A stretch of 64,000 bases of DNA from Typhlomys cinereus (Eukaryota > Chordata > Mammalia > Rodentia > Platacanthomyidae): contig JALPQD010000054.1 of the NCBI GenBank assembly GCA_023101885.1, positions 1,228,893 to 1,292,892 of the forward strand, written 5' to 3'. A program made the translations under genes and the position numbers. Below are positions 31,801 to 37,800 of the stretch, one piece after another; the stretch's first letter is position 1, and every line of letters starts with the position of its first letter. Below the pieces are notes generated by a model, which worked only from the letters and a program-made list of their open reading frames with translations, did not search any database and was not told where the DNA came from.

Positions 31801-32876
31801 GCAGGGCGAGTCCCGCTTTGCTCAGATTGTGAGGATGCCAAGTGGTGGTATGGTGGCACATGGCCCTCAGGCCCAAGACAAATTCCTTGATGTCTGAGTC
31901 AGTTTCTTCCTCTTCGAGATGGAGATTAAGCCACTCCCCAGGAAGGTGAAGAGGACTGCATGACACCGCATGAAAAATCCTGGGGTGTCAAGCTGACCCT
32001 GAGACTGCTCCGGGATTAGTGACTTCTTCCACAGTTAGGAAGCTGGGCTTTCTGACTGTTCCTCTCCAGCTACCGCTCCTGCCCTTGTGTTGCTACTGCA
32101 GCCCCTGGTGACAGGGCTGGTCTCTTCTAGAAGCCATCTGTAAACACTCATCCCTCCTTAGGGCCAAGAATCCCAGACGGCACTTAGGGAAGGAGGTGAG
32201 GGGCATTTCACGCTTTCCTATAGATTTTAGAAACAAGGTCTCCCACATATCCCAGGCTAGCCTTAACATTTGCTGTGTAGTACCAAATGACCTTGGACTT
32301 CTGCTTCCAGCTGAAGTGTTGGGGTTATAGGAGAGCGACACCCATCATCATCAGTTCAGAGGTGCTGGGGAGGGAGCCCACAACGAATTGAGCTATATGT
32401 CCACCCCGACACCAACACTTCAATCTCCTAATCCACTCCCTCCGAGCTAGACGATCCCGTCTGTGCGCCTTTTCCCAAATCCAGCGCTCCCCACAGGCGC
32501 CTCCTGGTGGAGATCAAAGGTGACCTGACTGATCTGCCCCGCCTGGGGGACTCTCATGGGGATCCCAAGTGCGACCCCCGGCTGGGACGGTGCTGGCCCT
32601 CCTCGCACAGCCTGGCCAACTCCACGCAGCCGGGAAAGACCGTTGGTTGGACCACCCTGCCGCTCTCGGCCTGTCCCTAGGGACAATTCTCGCCCACCCG
32701 AGACCCACCCCACCCGCGCCACTGACCCATCTTCTTCAGGGCTCGCAGTCCGGGCCTCCTGATGCCGCGGTCGGGTGGTGCTGCCGGGAAGAGAGCGCCG
32801 GGGGCGCGGCGACCTGGGGGGACAGCCGGGGCTCGTCCGGCGAGCCGCCGCACAGTTTCCAACGGCCGCACAGCAT
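13506..32876 (-). CDS. PLCD3: PLCD3, phosphoinositide phospholipase C delta-3 (15 coding exons, frame break in exon 1)
   Basis: Hydrolyses PIP2 to diacylglycerol and IP3 at the plasma membrane, dependent on Ca2+. Fifteen coding exons total 2,351 nt; with one base restored in exon 1 the product is about 783 residues (human about 789). Order: short N-terminus, PH domain (~55-175), EF-hands (~180-300; loop [12 protein letters not shown]), catalytic X box (~325-465; SSSHNTY His, CVELDCWEG acid pair, YHGHTLT His, SLENHC Glu), acidic X-Y linker (REDEEEEE), Y box (~515-640), and C2 domain (~650-783). Intron phases all agree across junctions. Intron 3 is AT-AC rather than GT-AG. Two exon ends are tandemly duplicated into the adjacent intron. 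Exon 1 has a one-base frame discrepancy, listed separately. The gene lies head-to-head with ACBD4 and tail-to-tail with NMT1. Confidence 0.95.
13674..13823 (-). CDS. PLCD3: PLCD3 exon 14 (C2 domain)
   Basis: Encodes [16 protein letters not shown] through [24 protein letters not shown] carries the C2 calcium-loop acids. Donor AGG|GTAGGT. Confidence 0.95.
13901..13964 (-). repeat. 34-bp tandem duplication across the PLCD3 exon 13 donor
   Basis: Unit 13901-13928 repeats unit 13935-13962 with three mismatches in 28 bases, offset 34. The higher-coordinate unit holds the last ~18 exon bases and the donor used here; the other unit, inside the intron, carries a second AACA|GTGGGC donor. Use of the second would add 34 bases and shift the frame. 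Confidence 0.9.
13946..14081 (-). CDS. PLCD3: PLCD3 exon 13 (C2 domain)
   Basis: Encodes [17 protein letters not shown] through [22 protein letters not shown] is the first C2 strand pair with its calcium-site Asp. The donor ACG|GTGGGC is followed 34 bases later by a duplicate donor. Confidence 0.95.
14232..14398 (-). CDS. PLCD3: PLCD3 exon 12 (Y box end, C2 start)
   Basis: Encodes [18 protein letters not shown] through PRTTLTVQ, including [14 protein letters not shown], which closes the barrel. Ends phase 0 at CAG|GTCAGC. Confidence 0.95.
14650..14935 (-). mobile_element. B2-superfamily SINE, subfamily A (antisense)
   Basis: Lies in PLCD3 intron 11, oriented with the gene. It has a TG run of about 40 bases at 14681-14722 followed by the subfamily A body. 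Confidence 0.85.
15055..15230 (-). mobile_element. B1-like SINE, antisense
   Basis: TTTTGACACAGGATC, CAGCCAGGCTGGCC, AATCCTCCTGCCTCAGCC and ACAGGCACGTG give the reversed 7SL-derived order. Confidence 0.7.
15250..15530 (+). mobile_element. B2-superfamily SINE, subfamily B (sense)
   Basis: Head GGGGCTGGAGAGGTGGCTC, then GACCCCATGTATAGACGCC, GGTCCTGGTAGGGCGGAGCC, CCGTGGTTCTACACAC and an A-rich AATTGAATAAATAATAAA end. Confidence 0.88.
15545..15830 (+). mobile_element. divergent tRNA-derived SINE (sense)
   Basis: Starts GGGGCTGGGAAGATGGCTGAG, with the body motifs TTCCCAGTGTGGGG, CTCACTGACCAGCC and TGTCTCACAATATGA, and ends in CA repeats. It is an older family than the two main subfamilies. Confidence 0.55.
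15998..16066 (+). repeat. CA microsatellite
   Basis: About 69 bases of CA with a few CG steps, at the tail of a B3-like SINE (about 15860-15997), in PLCD3 intron 11. Confidence 0.95.
16402..16518 (-). CDS. PLCD3: PLCD3 exon 11 (Y box)
   Basis: Encodes [18 protein letters not shown] through [23 protein letters not shown] with the following [10 protein letters not shown] is the PLC substrate-binding segment. Acceptor GACCTAG; donor TGG|GTGAGT. Confidence 0.95.
17141..17291 (-). CDS. PLCD3: PLCD3 exon 10 (start of Y box)
   Basis: Encodes [15 protein letters not shown] through [12 protein letters not shown]. The SSFSE motif is typical of the Y half of the TIM barrel. Donor CAG|GTAGGA. Confidence 0.95.
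17418..17558 (-). CDS. PLCD3: PLCD3 exon 9 (X-Y linker)
   Basis: Encodes [15 protein letters not shown] through VEIVQQRRK, containing a run of acidic residues ([11 protein letters not shown]). In PLC isozymes such negative linkers block the active site until membrane contact. Donor AAA|GTGAGT. Confidence 0.93.
17850..18100 (-). mobile_element. B2-superfamily SINE, subfamily A (antisense)
   Basis: GTCAGAGGGCACTGTGTCCC, GGAATCATCCTGGATTGC and GCCATCTCTCCAGCC, in PLCD3 intron 8. Confidence 0.85.
18895..19154 (-). mobile_element. B2-superfamily SINE, subfamily A (antisense)
   Basis: TGTCAAAGGGCACTGTATG through GAGTCATCTCTCCAGCCC. It is directly followed by a TG microsatellite (19155-19209). Confidence 0.85.
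19155..19209 (+). repeat. TG microsatellite
   Basis: 55 bases of nearly pure TG between two SINEs in PLCD3 intron 8. It begins right at the SINE head, so it is not that element's own tail. Confidence 0.95.
19582..19734 (-). CDS. PLCD3: PLCD3 exon 8 (end of X box)
   Basis: Encodes [15 protein letters not shown] through EQLPSPE. The Glu of SLENHC is the remaining calcium ligand. 51 codons, phase 0 at both ends, donor GAG|GTGATC. Confidence 0.95.
20283..20427 (-). CDS. PLCD3: PLCD3 exon 7 (X box, calcium ligands and second His)
   Basis: Encodes [17 protein letters not shown] through [15 protein letters not shown] supplies the Glu/Asp calcium ligands and YHGHTLT the second catalytic His. A nearer AG at 20415 is an alternative acceptor, but only the start at 20427 completes the Arg codon from exon 6. 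Confidence 0.95.
20556..20757 (-). CDS. PLCD3: PLCD3 exon 6 (start of X box, catalytic His)
   Basis: Encodes [18 protein letters not shown] through SSTEAYI. The SSSHNTYL motif carries the first catalytic histidine (codon 20615-20617, about residue 348), equivalent to His311 of PLC-delta1. Donor TCG|GTATAG. Confidence 0.96.
21054..21282 (-). CDS. PLCD3: PLCD3 exon 5 (EF-hands 2-4)
   Basis: Encodes [16 protein letters not shown] through [10 protein letters not shown], with a second calcium-type loop ([12 protein letters not shown]) and the helical [17 protein letters not shown] segment. Donor CCG|GTGGGT. Confidence 0.95.
22040..22155 (+). mobile_element. B1-like SINE (sense)
   Basis: GAGCTCAGGGGGTACACCTG, GGCAGGAGGATCACAAG and GATCCTGGCTCAG, then a GAAA tail grown into a long purine tract. 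Confidence 0.65.
22155..22325 (+). repeat. GAAA/GGAA purine tract
   Basis: About 170 bases almost wholly purine on the plus strand, expanded from the tail of a B1-type SINE (22040-22155) in PLCD3 intron 4. It ends about 100 bases from the exon 4 donor. Such mirror-like purine tracts can form triplex DNA. Confidence 0.85.
22398..22466 (-). repeat. 36-bp tandem duplication across the PLCD3 exon 4 donor
   Basis: Units 22398-22430 and 22434-22466 differ at only a few positions and are offset by 36 bases. The higher unit is the end of exon 4. The intronic unit stays open in the same frame, reading [12 protein letters not shown], and ends AAG|GCGGTG, where there is no GT donor. Confidence 0.9.
22434..22563 (-). 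CDS. PLCD3: PLCD3 exon 4 (first EF-hand)
   Basis: Encodes [18 protein letters not shown] through [10 protein letters not shown]. The EF loop has Asp, Asn, Asp, Lys, Ser and Glu at the usual positions. The donor is AAG|GTAATC, a weak site. A near copy of the last ~33 exon bases follows inside the intron. Confidence 0.95.
22564..22825 (-). other. PLCD3: AT-AC (U12-type) intron of PLCD3
   Basis: In the sense direction the intron begins ATATCCTG and ends CGCACAC, so its termini are AT and AC. The donor matches the U12 consensus ATATCCTT at seven of eight bases. A branch-site-like TTCCTGAGC (consensus TTCCTTRAC) lies about 9-17 bases before the 3' end. Joining at these bases rebuilds the Asp-His-Trp-Ile-His junction expected from other PLC-delta proteins; no GT-AG pair here keeps the frame. 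Length is 262 bases. Confidence 0.9.
22826..23054 (-). CDS. PLCD3: PLCD3 exon 3 (PH domain, second part)
   Basis: Encodes [19 protein letters not shown] through [10 protein letters not shown], including [15 protein letters not shown] and the PH C-terminal helix [11 protein letters not shown]. It ends CTCGACCA and the intron opens with ATATCCTG instead of GT. Confidence 0.95.
23134..23295 (-). CDS. PLCD3: PLCD3 exon 2 (PH domain, first part)
   Basis: Encodes [19 protein letters not shown] through [10 protein letters not shown]. It includes the basic [13 protein letters not shown] strand that contacts PIP2 headgroups in PLC-delta PH domains. Donor TCT|GTGAGC. Confidence 0.95.
24676..24916 (-). 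mobile_element. B2-superfamily SINE, subfamily A (antisense)
   Basis: ATCAGAGGGCACTGTGTG, AGGAATCATCCTGGATTG and GAGTCATCTCTCCAGGG, in PLCD3 intron 1. It is shortened in the middle. Confidence 0.8.
25733..25830 (+). mobile_element. head-only B2-superfamily SINE fragment
   Basis: GGCTAGAAGGATGGCTCAGG through CAGGTCCCACATTAAAAAAA. It stops at the A-rich block in the middle of the element, leaving mainly the tRNA-like part. Confidence 0.75.
27030..27180 (+). mobile_element. B1-like SINE (sense)
   Basis: GAGCTGGGTGTGGTGGTTCA, TTTGGGAGGGTGAGGCAGGA and GGCCAGCCTGGGCTACAGTG, then an A-rich tail. It keeps a good match to the RNA polymerase III A and B box spacing. Confidence 0.8.
28787..28816 (+). 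repeat. TG microsatellite
   Basis: 30 bases of pure TG in PLCD3 intron 1. Confidence 0.95.
29566..29640 (+). mobile_element. ID-like SINE (sense)
   Basis: GGGGCTGGGTATGGAGCTCA, then AAGGCCCTGGGTTCCATCC: the A box and B box of an ID (BC1-type) element, followed by an alternating TG/CG tract to 29725. Confidence 0.7.
32727..32876 (-). CDS. PLCD3: PLCD3 exon 1 (start codon; one-base frame discrepancy)
   Basis: Starts with [11 protein letters not shown], matching the human MLCGRW start, and ends PGLRALKKM before the donor TGG|GTCAGT. The start and the end are in different frames: read from the ATG the frame meets TGA at the place of ALKK. The exon is 150 nt where 151 would join exon 2 in frame. 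The likely site is one of two C runs (five or six C in the sense strand), so a missing base in the assembly is plausible; a true lesion or a different start cannot be excluded. Confidence 0.8.
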
Positions 32877-34804
32877 GTCTCGGTGGGGCCGGGGCCGGGG
32901 CCCGGGGCGTGCGCTCGGGGACGGAGCGGCCGGGACACCGCTCGCCGGGCCCCGGGTCTGTGGCCGTCACGAGAAGAAACTTAGCGCCGCCGGGAGAGTC
33001 AGGAGGTGGAGACATCAGGAGAAGGGAAAGAGGGAGGGACCGGGTGGAGGGCGGGGCGGGGCGAAGGCTGCGAAGGGGCGGGGCGGGGCGCCCACGGGGA
33101 CCCCGGGCCCGGAGTTGTGCGTCCCTCGGGTCTACGCGCTCGTCCCTGTTCGTGAGTCCGCCTTCCCATCCCCGAGCGGTTCTCGGATCTCCGCCCCATC
33201 TACTGGCCAGACCCATGTTGGGGAGGGGGTGAGGTGAATGTACCACGCAGAGAGGGTCGTCCCCTGCAAGGACTCTTTTTTTTTTGGAGGGGGTCCCTAA
33301 CTCACTTAGAACGCGGGACTCTACACCGCTGTCTTTGGCCTTGTTCCCTCCGTAGTCAGATAAGGGATAGGTCTCTGGGCCGCTTGTCCTTGGACTGCCG
33401 AGGTTCCCCCTGCCGGGAAAGCGGGTAGAAGAACCCCCTAGCAGAGCTACGCAGGATGGGTGCTCAGGCCCGGGCAGTGACGTCATGGACTAACCTCCCG
33501 GCTCCGGGGCAAGTTACCAGCCTTTAGCGCTAGATATCTGGTGTGTACGAGGTGGCACTAAGTTTAAAGTCCCAGAAACTGGTTTTGGGACTCTAAACTT
33601 GAGCCACTCGACACTCCAAGCACCGCGATCCTTCGTCCTGGGATCGCTACCGCACTCTGTAAAGGTGTTGGTGACGTCCGCCCACAGGCAAGCCTGCGGT
33701 TTGGGTGGTCATATTAGTAGCAGATTTGTAAATGCGAAGGGGGGGATACCCAGGTGGCTCTCAAGTTGGTCGCACCGCCCAATTGGTGGCAGAACTAGAC
33801 CTGCCATCAGTTTGCCCCTCTGTGTTCTCTGATTATCCACGTCTCCGAGGGTCTGTAAACAGGCGGGAGTACCCACCACCTCTGCTATCCTGTACTTGCG
33901 ATCCTCGGATTCCTTCCTCCAGGAATGTTCTTCCTCGTTTTTCTTCTGGCTTATTGTTACATTTTCCAAAACTCAGCTCCAACGGCCCTCCTGCGGAACG
34001 CCCTGCTCCAGGATGCGACCGTGTTGTCCGCTGCCCGCGTCAAGGGGTTGTTGGAAAAGCTAAACTGGGCGACTCGGATAGGCGGGGCCAGTACCCGTCA
34101 GTGTCCATCAGGGGGCGCAAGGGCCCTGCGACCTTTCGTTCTGTCCACCCGGAGGCGCTGCTGCCCTATCTCTGGCTGAGAGAGGGTGGGTGGGGAGTGC
34201 GACCCGTAAATGAGCCCCGCCTGATTGGGAGAGGCGCTGTGAAACTATTTACATAATCTTGAAAGGGCTGTTCTGAATGGTTAGTGTATAGAAGCCGAAT
34301 CTGAAACGGTGCCTCCCATTGGCTTAATACCCCCCTCGCTTTGCGTCCCCCCCATCTTCGCCACACGACCCGGAGGTCAGTTGGAAGCCTCTGCTTCTCC
34401 GTGGGAAGCGGACCTTGGTGTCCCGGCAGTGGGCACTGAGTGGTCAGCGCAGGGGCGAGGTTCAGGGGGCCCAGGATGGGAGGTTGTTTGCCCCTCCCCG
34501 ACTCCGCCTCGCTCGCTGATTCGCCTGTCCAGGAATTGGAACTATGCACCTAAAGAAGCGCATCTGCGGAACGTGTCTGGCTCTGAGACCCTTGCCACCT
34601 GTCTGCCTGCCCACCCTGGGCCTCTCCACCCTGGCCCCAGTCGTGCTACCTTGAGGTAGGAGAGAGTCTTCTCAACTTCTGGCCTCCTGGGGTATGTTCA
34701 TTTCTCAGGACTTAGTTTGCCCCTCTTGGAAGTGGACCAGTGGCTAGAGTGCCACCGTGGACTACTGTGAAGCCCGGGCCGCACTGACCCTGACTCCTGC
34801 CCAG
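32877..34804. promoter_or_regulatory. divergent CpG-rich promoter region PLCD3/ACBD4
   Basis: About 1.9 kb between the two start codons, free of SINEs. The PLCD3 side is very CpG-rich to about 33,150. The ACBD4 side has inverted CCAAT boxes at about 34,221 and 34,315. A possible noncoding ACBD4 first exon ends at 34655 (GAG|GTAGGA). Transcript starts are not defined by sequence alone. Confidence 0.55.
33048..33092. promoter_or_regulatory. PLCD3: clustered GC boxes upstream of PLCD3
   Basis: Two tandem GGGCGGGGCGGGG blocks (about 33050-33063 and 33075-33090) lie 175-215 bases upstream of the PLCD3 start codon in a CpG-rich, TATA-less stretch. They match Sp1/KLF sites and fit a CpG-island promoter. 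Confidence 0.6.
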
Positions 34805-34817
34805 GTCTCAGAGCAGA

Positions 34818-34899
34818 ATGGGCACTGAGAGGGAAGAGCCGGACTGCCCGACACAGTTCCAGGCAGCAGTCAGCGTCATTCAGAACTTGCCTAAGAACG
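34818..34899 (+). CDS. ACBD4: ACBD4 coding exon 1
   Basis: Encodes [20 protein letters not shown] through NLPKN. The exon itself appears to start at 34805 after a TGCCCAG acceptor, so an upstream noncoding exon is expected. Donor ACG|GTGAGA. Confidence 0.95.
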
Positions 34900-37800
34900 G
34901 TGAGACTTCAGGGATCCGCATTTGGGGGTTTAGGACGGCTGGGTCCCATCTCTGAGGAGGAACTGCGTCTGTTCGTAGACAAGTTCCTGCCTGGGCTGTG
35001 ATGGGGGTCTCTTGGTCCTCCTGTCCCAGACGCTCTGGGCTGGGAATCATCCCCTCTGTACTCGGAGGATGCTTGCCCCTCGCCTCGACCTCTTGGACCT
35101 GCCGCTGATGCAGTGCCCTCTACTTCCCAACTCTCTGCCCAGGCTCCTACCGCCCCTCCTACGAAGAGATGCTGCGGTTCTACAGTTACTACAAGCAGGC
35201 TACTGTGGGGCCATGCCTGGTACCTCGGCCTGGGTTCTGGGACCCCATTGGACGATACAAGTGGTGAGCTCCCTGCCCTCGGGACAAACATGCCTCAGCT
35301 GTCATAGTCAACCTTCTCACACACCTCTGCTTCCCAGGGACGCCTGGCACAGCCTGGGCAAGATGAGCAGGGAGGACGCCATGTCAGCCTACATCACTGA
35401 GATGAAGCTGGTGGCACAGAAGGTAGTAAGAACTCTGGTCCTCTAGCTCCTGTTTCTAGTCAGTGACCCGCTCCTCACTTCCAGGCGCATACTCCATGCT
35501 CCCTACATTGACAGTCCCTTGTGAATCACCCCCTTCCCATTGTCCCCCCACCACCTCTGGTCCTGACTGGTGGATATGCACACGTGACCAGGTGCAAGGG
35601 GAGAAGCTCCAGGGGAAGGGGAGGGGAGGTAATGGGAGCAGCCAGCCCCCCCCCACTAGAACCCCTCCTGCACAGGTGATCAATACAGTGCCGCTGGGCG
35701 AGGTGGCGGAGGATATGTTTGGATACTTCGAGCCCCTGTACCAGGTGATTCCTGATATGCCAAGGCCCCCAGAAACCTTCTTGAGAAGGGTCACAGGTCA
35801 GATCCCTGAAAGTACCGAGTCAACTGTCTCTGATCTACGCTGGAATGGGGGAACTGCTCTGTTGTGGGGCACTGGAGGCCGAGGACTCCAGACATCTCTG
35901 TAAGGACCCTGCCAGTGCCCCTGGCGGGCTTGGGTGTCAGCTGACATCTACGACTGATGGGGACAAGGGAGCTCACCAGAACCAGCCTCTTCCCTTGCCC
36001 CACCTCTGGGTGCTGTGTTTTGCCAGGTTGGAAAGAGCGGGCACTAAAGAGAGATGAGAAGACTATTCCAGAGCCTCTCGATCTCCCTGAGGAGTCAGCA
36101 CCCTCAAACCCAGGTTAGTGGTTGACCAGGAGGGACAGAAGACGCCAAAACTTCTGGTAGACACCTCTACAAGGAGACAAGCTGGTACCGTGCTGTCCTC
36201 TTCAGCCTTCATGCCCAGAGACTCTGAGATCCTGACATCTCAAAGGCCAAAGGCAGGGCTGGAGAGGTGGCTCAACGGTTCAGACTCTGCCTTACTACTA
36301 GAAGGTCCTGAACTCGGGATTCCAGGTCCCATGTAAAAACGCCAGGTAGAGGGGCTGGAGAGGTGGCTCAGGGGTTAAGCCTCTGCCTTGCAGCAGAAGG
36401 TTCTGAGTTCAGATCCTAGACCCCACGTATAGACGCCGGGCCGAAGCAGGGGGCGGCCTGCGCTTCTGGTCCTGGTAGGGCGGAGCCTGTGAATCCTGGG
36501 GCAGAGTAAACAAGGAAGAGGTGGAGGTGGTCCATGGTGGTTCCCGAATTCGTCTGTGGTTCTACACACACACATATACATACATACATACATACATACA
36601 TACATACATACATACATACGCACATACGCATACACACACAATTGAATAAAAAAAAAACTCGCCAGGTGGAAACCATGGAGGCCTGCACTTCCAGCCCTGG
36701 TGGGAGAGCCTGGAAATCCTAGAGCGAAGCAAAATGGAAGTGGAAGCAATGCAGAATGATTCCCAGAATTACCCTTGGAACACACAGTGCCCTCTGATAC
36801 ATACACACAAAATAAATAAATAATGTTAATTTCTGGGCCCCATAGTGTCTGCTTTGGTCAGAACTTCAGGTTCCCTAAGGAAGGGCCACTGCCCAGTTGC
36901 CAGCCCCCTAGGACAGGAACCCCAGCCTCAATGAAACTACCCTTGACAGCTGTTCCTCCTCCTCTCCAGAGTCTCAGCCACCCAGAGACCCGGATCTGGA
37001 GGTGTTCTGTGATTCTCTGGAGCAGCTGGAGCCAGAGCTGGTAAGACCGCCGCCACTTTCCTCTGCTTCCCCTGTCCCCCAGTTGCCCCAACTTCCACCA
37101 CAGGACCCGGAATTCACTTCAGCAGGTTTGGGCAGAGCAAAGGGGAGCAGCTGGAAAACAGTCTGACACCAGAAGCAGCCCTGAGCCTCCCAGAGAAAAA
37201 GGTGAGCTCCTCCCACCTGCCCCGCCCCCTTGCCGGTAGTACCCACTGCCCCAGGCCTTCCACTGGTTGCCCTCTTAGAACAAAGGTGAAAGTCCAGCCT
37301 GAGAGTGTTTGAGAGCAGCTTCCATCTACCAGAGGGCCAGACACCAGCCTAGCCGGCAAAGGCCTTGTCCTGGCCTCTCCTGAGGCGCCTGGAGACTGTG
37401 TCTCCGAGGTGCTTAGCCAAGAGCAGCTCCCAGCCACAACTGCATGGCCTCCTGCTTTGGAGTCTCAGAGGAAAACCATAAGTTCTGTCCAACTGATCCT
37501 TTTCTAGAACTTTCTGTGCATCAAGTCCTCAAAGGGGCACTTTATAGTCTTTTACCCCTCCGAACAAACAGTGCTGTGAGAAAGGTCCATCTTCCCCTAC
37601 TTTTCAGGTGCCAAAACAAAGCGCAAAGAAGTTAAAGGTTTGCCCAGAGTCACACACTTAACCAGTGGCAACTCCACCCCAGGTGGCCCATTTCTCAGAT
37701 CCTGTGAATGGATCTTGCAAGAGCCCCATTTGGGACGGGATCAAACACTACCCTTTACTTCCCTGGACCTGCGTAGCCTGTGTAAACTGCCACCTGAGTC

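Larger units (their letters stand above)
23296..32726 (-). other. PLCD3: PLCD3 intron 1 (9.4 kb)
   Basis: No gene recognised. It contains SINE pieces (24441-24552 B3-like; 24676-24916 B2-superfamily, antisense; 25733-25830 head-only copy; 27030-27180 B1-like; 29566-29640 ID-like), a GA run at 24442-24468, a TG run at 28787-28816, and two alternating purine-pyrimidine tracts (26186-26222 and 29638-29725). A plus-strand AATAAA in unique sequence near 30507 has no coding exon before it. Confidence 0.75.

Noticed and set aside
32677..33486. 269-codon minus-strand frame running through PLCD3 exon 1 and its promoter
   Set aside because: Only the last ~35 codons match PLCD3. The rest is GC-box promoter sequence, and the known start Met lies in another frame.
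36570..36618. Regular CATA repeats as a CRISPR-like array
   Set aside because: A simple tetranucleotide microsatellite inside a SINE in a vertebrate intron; no spacers.
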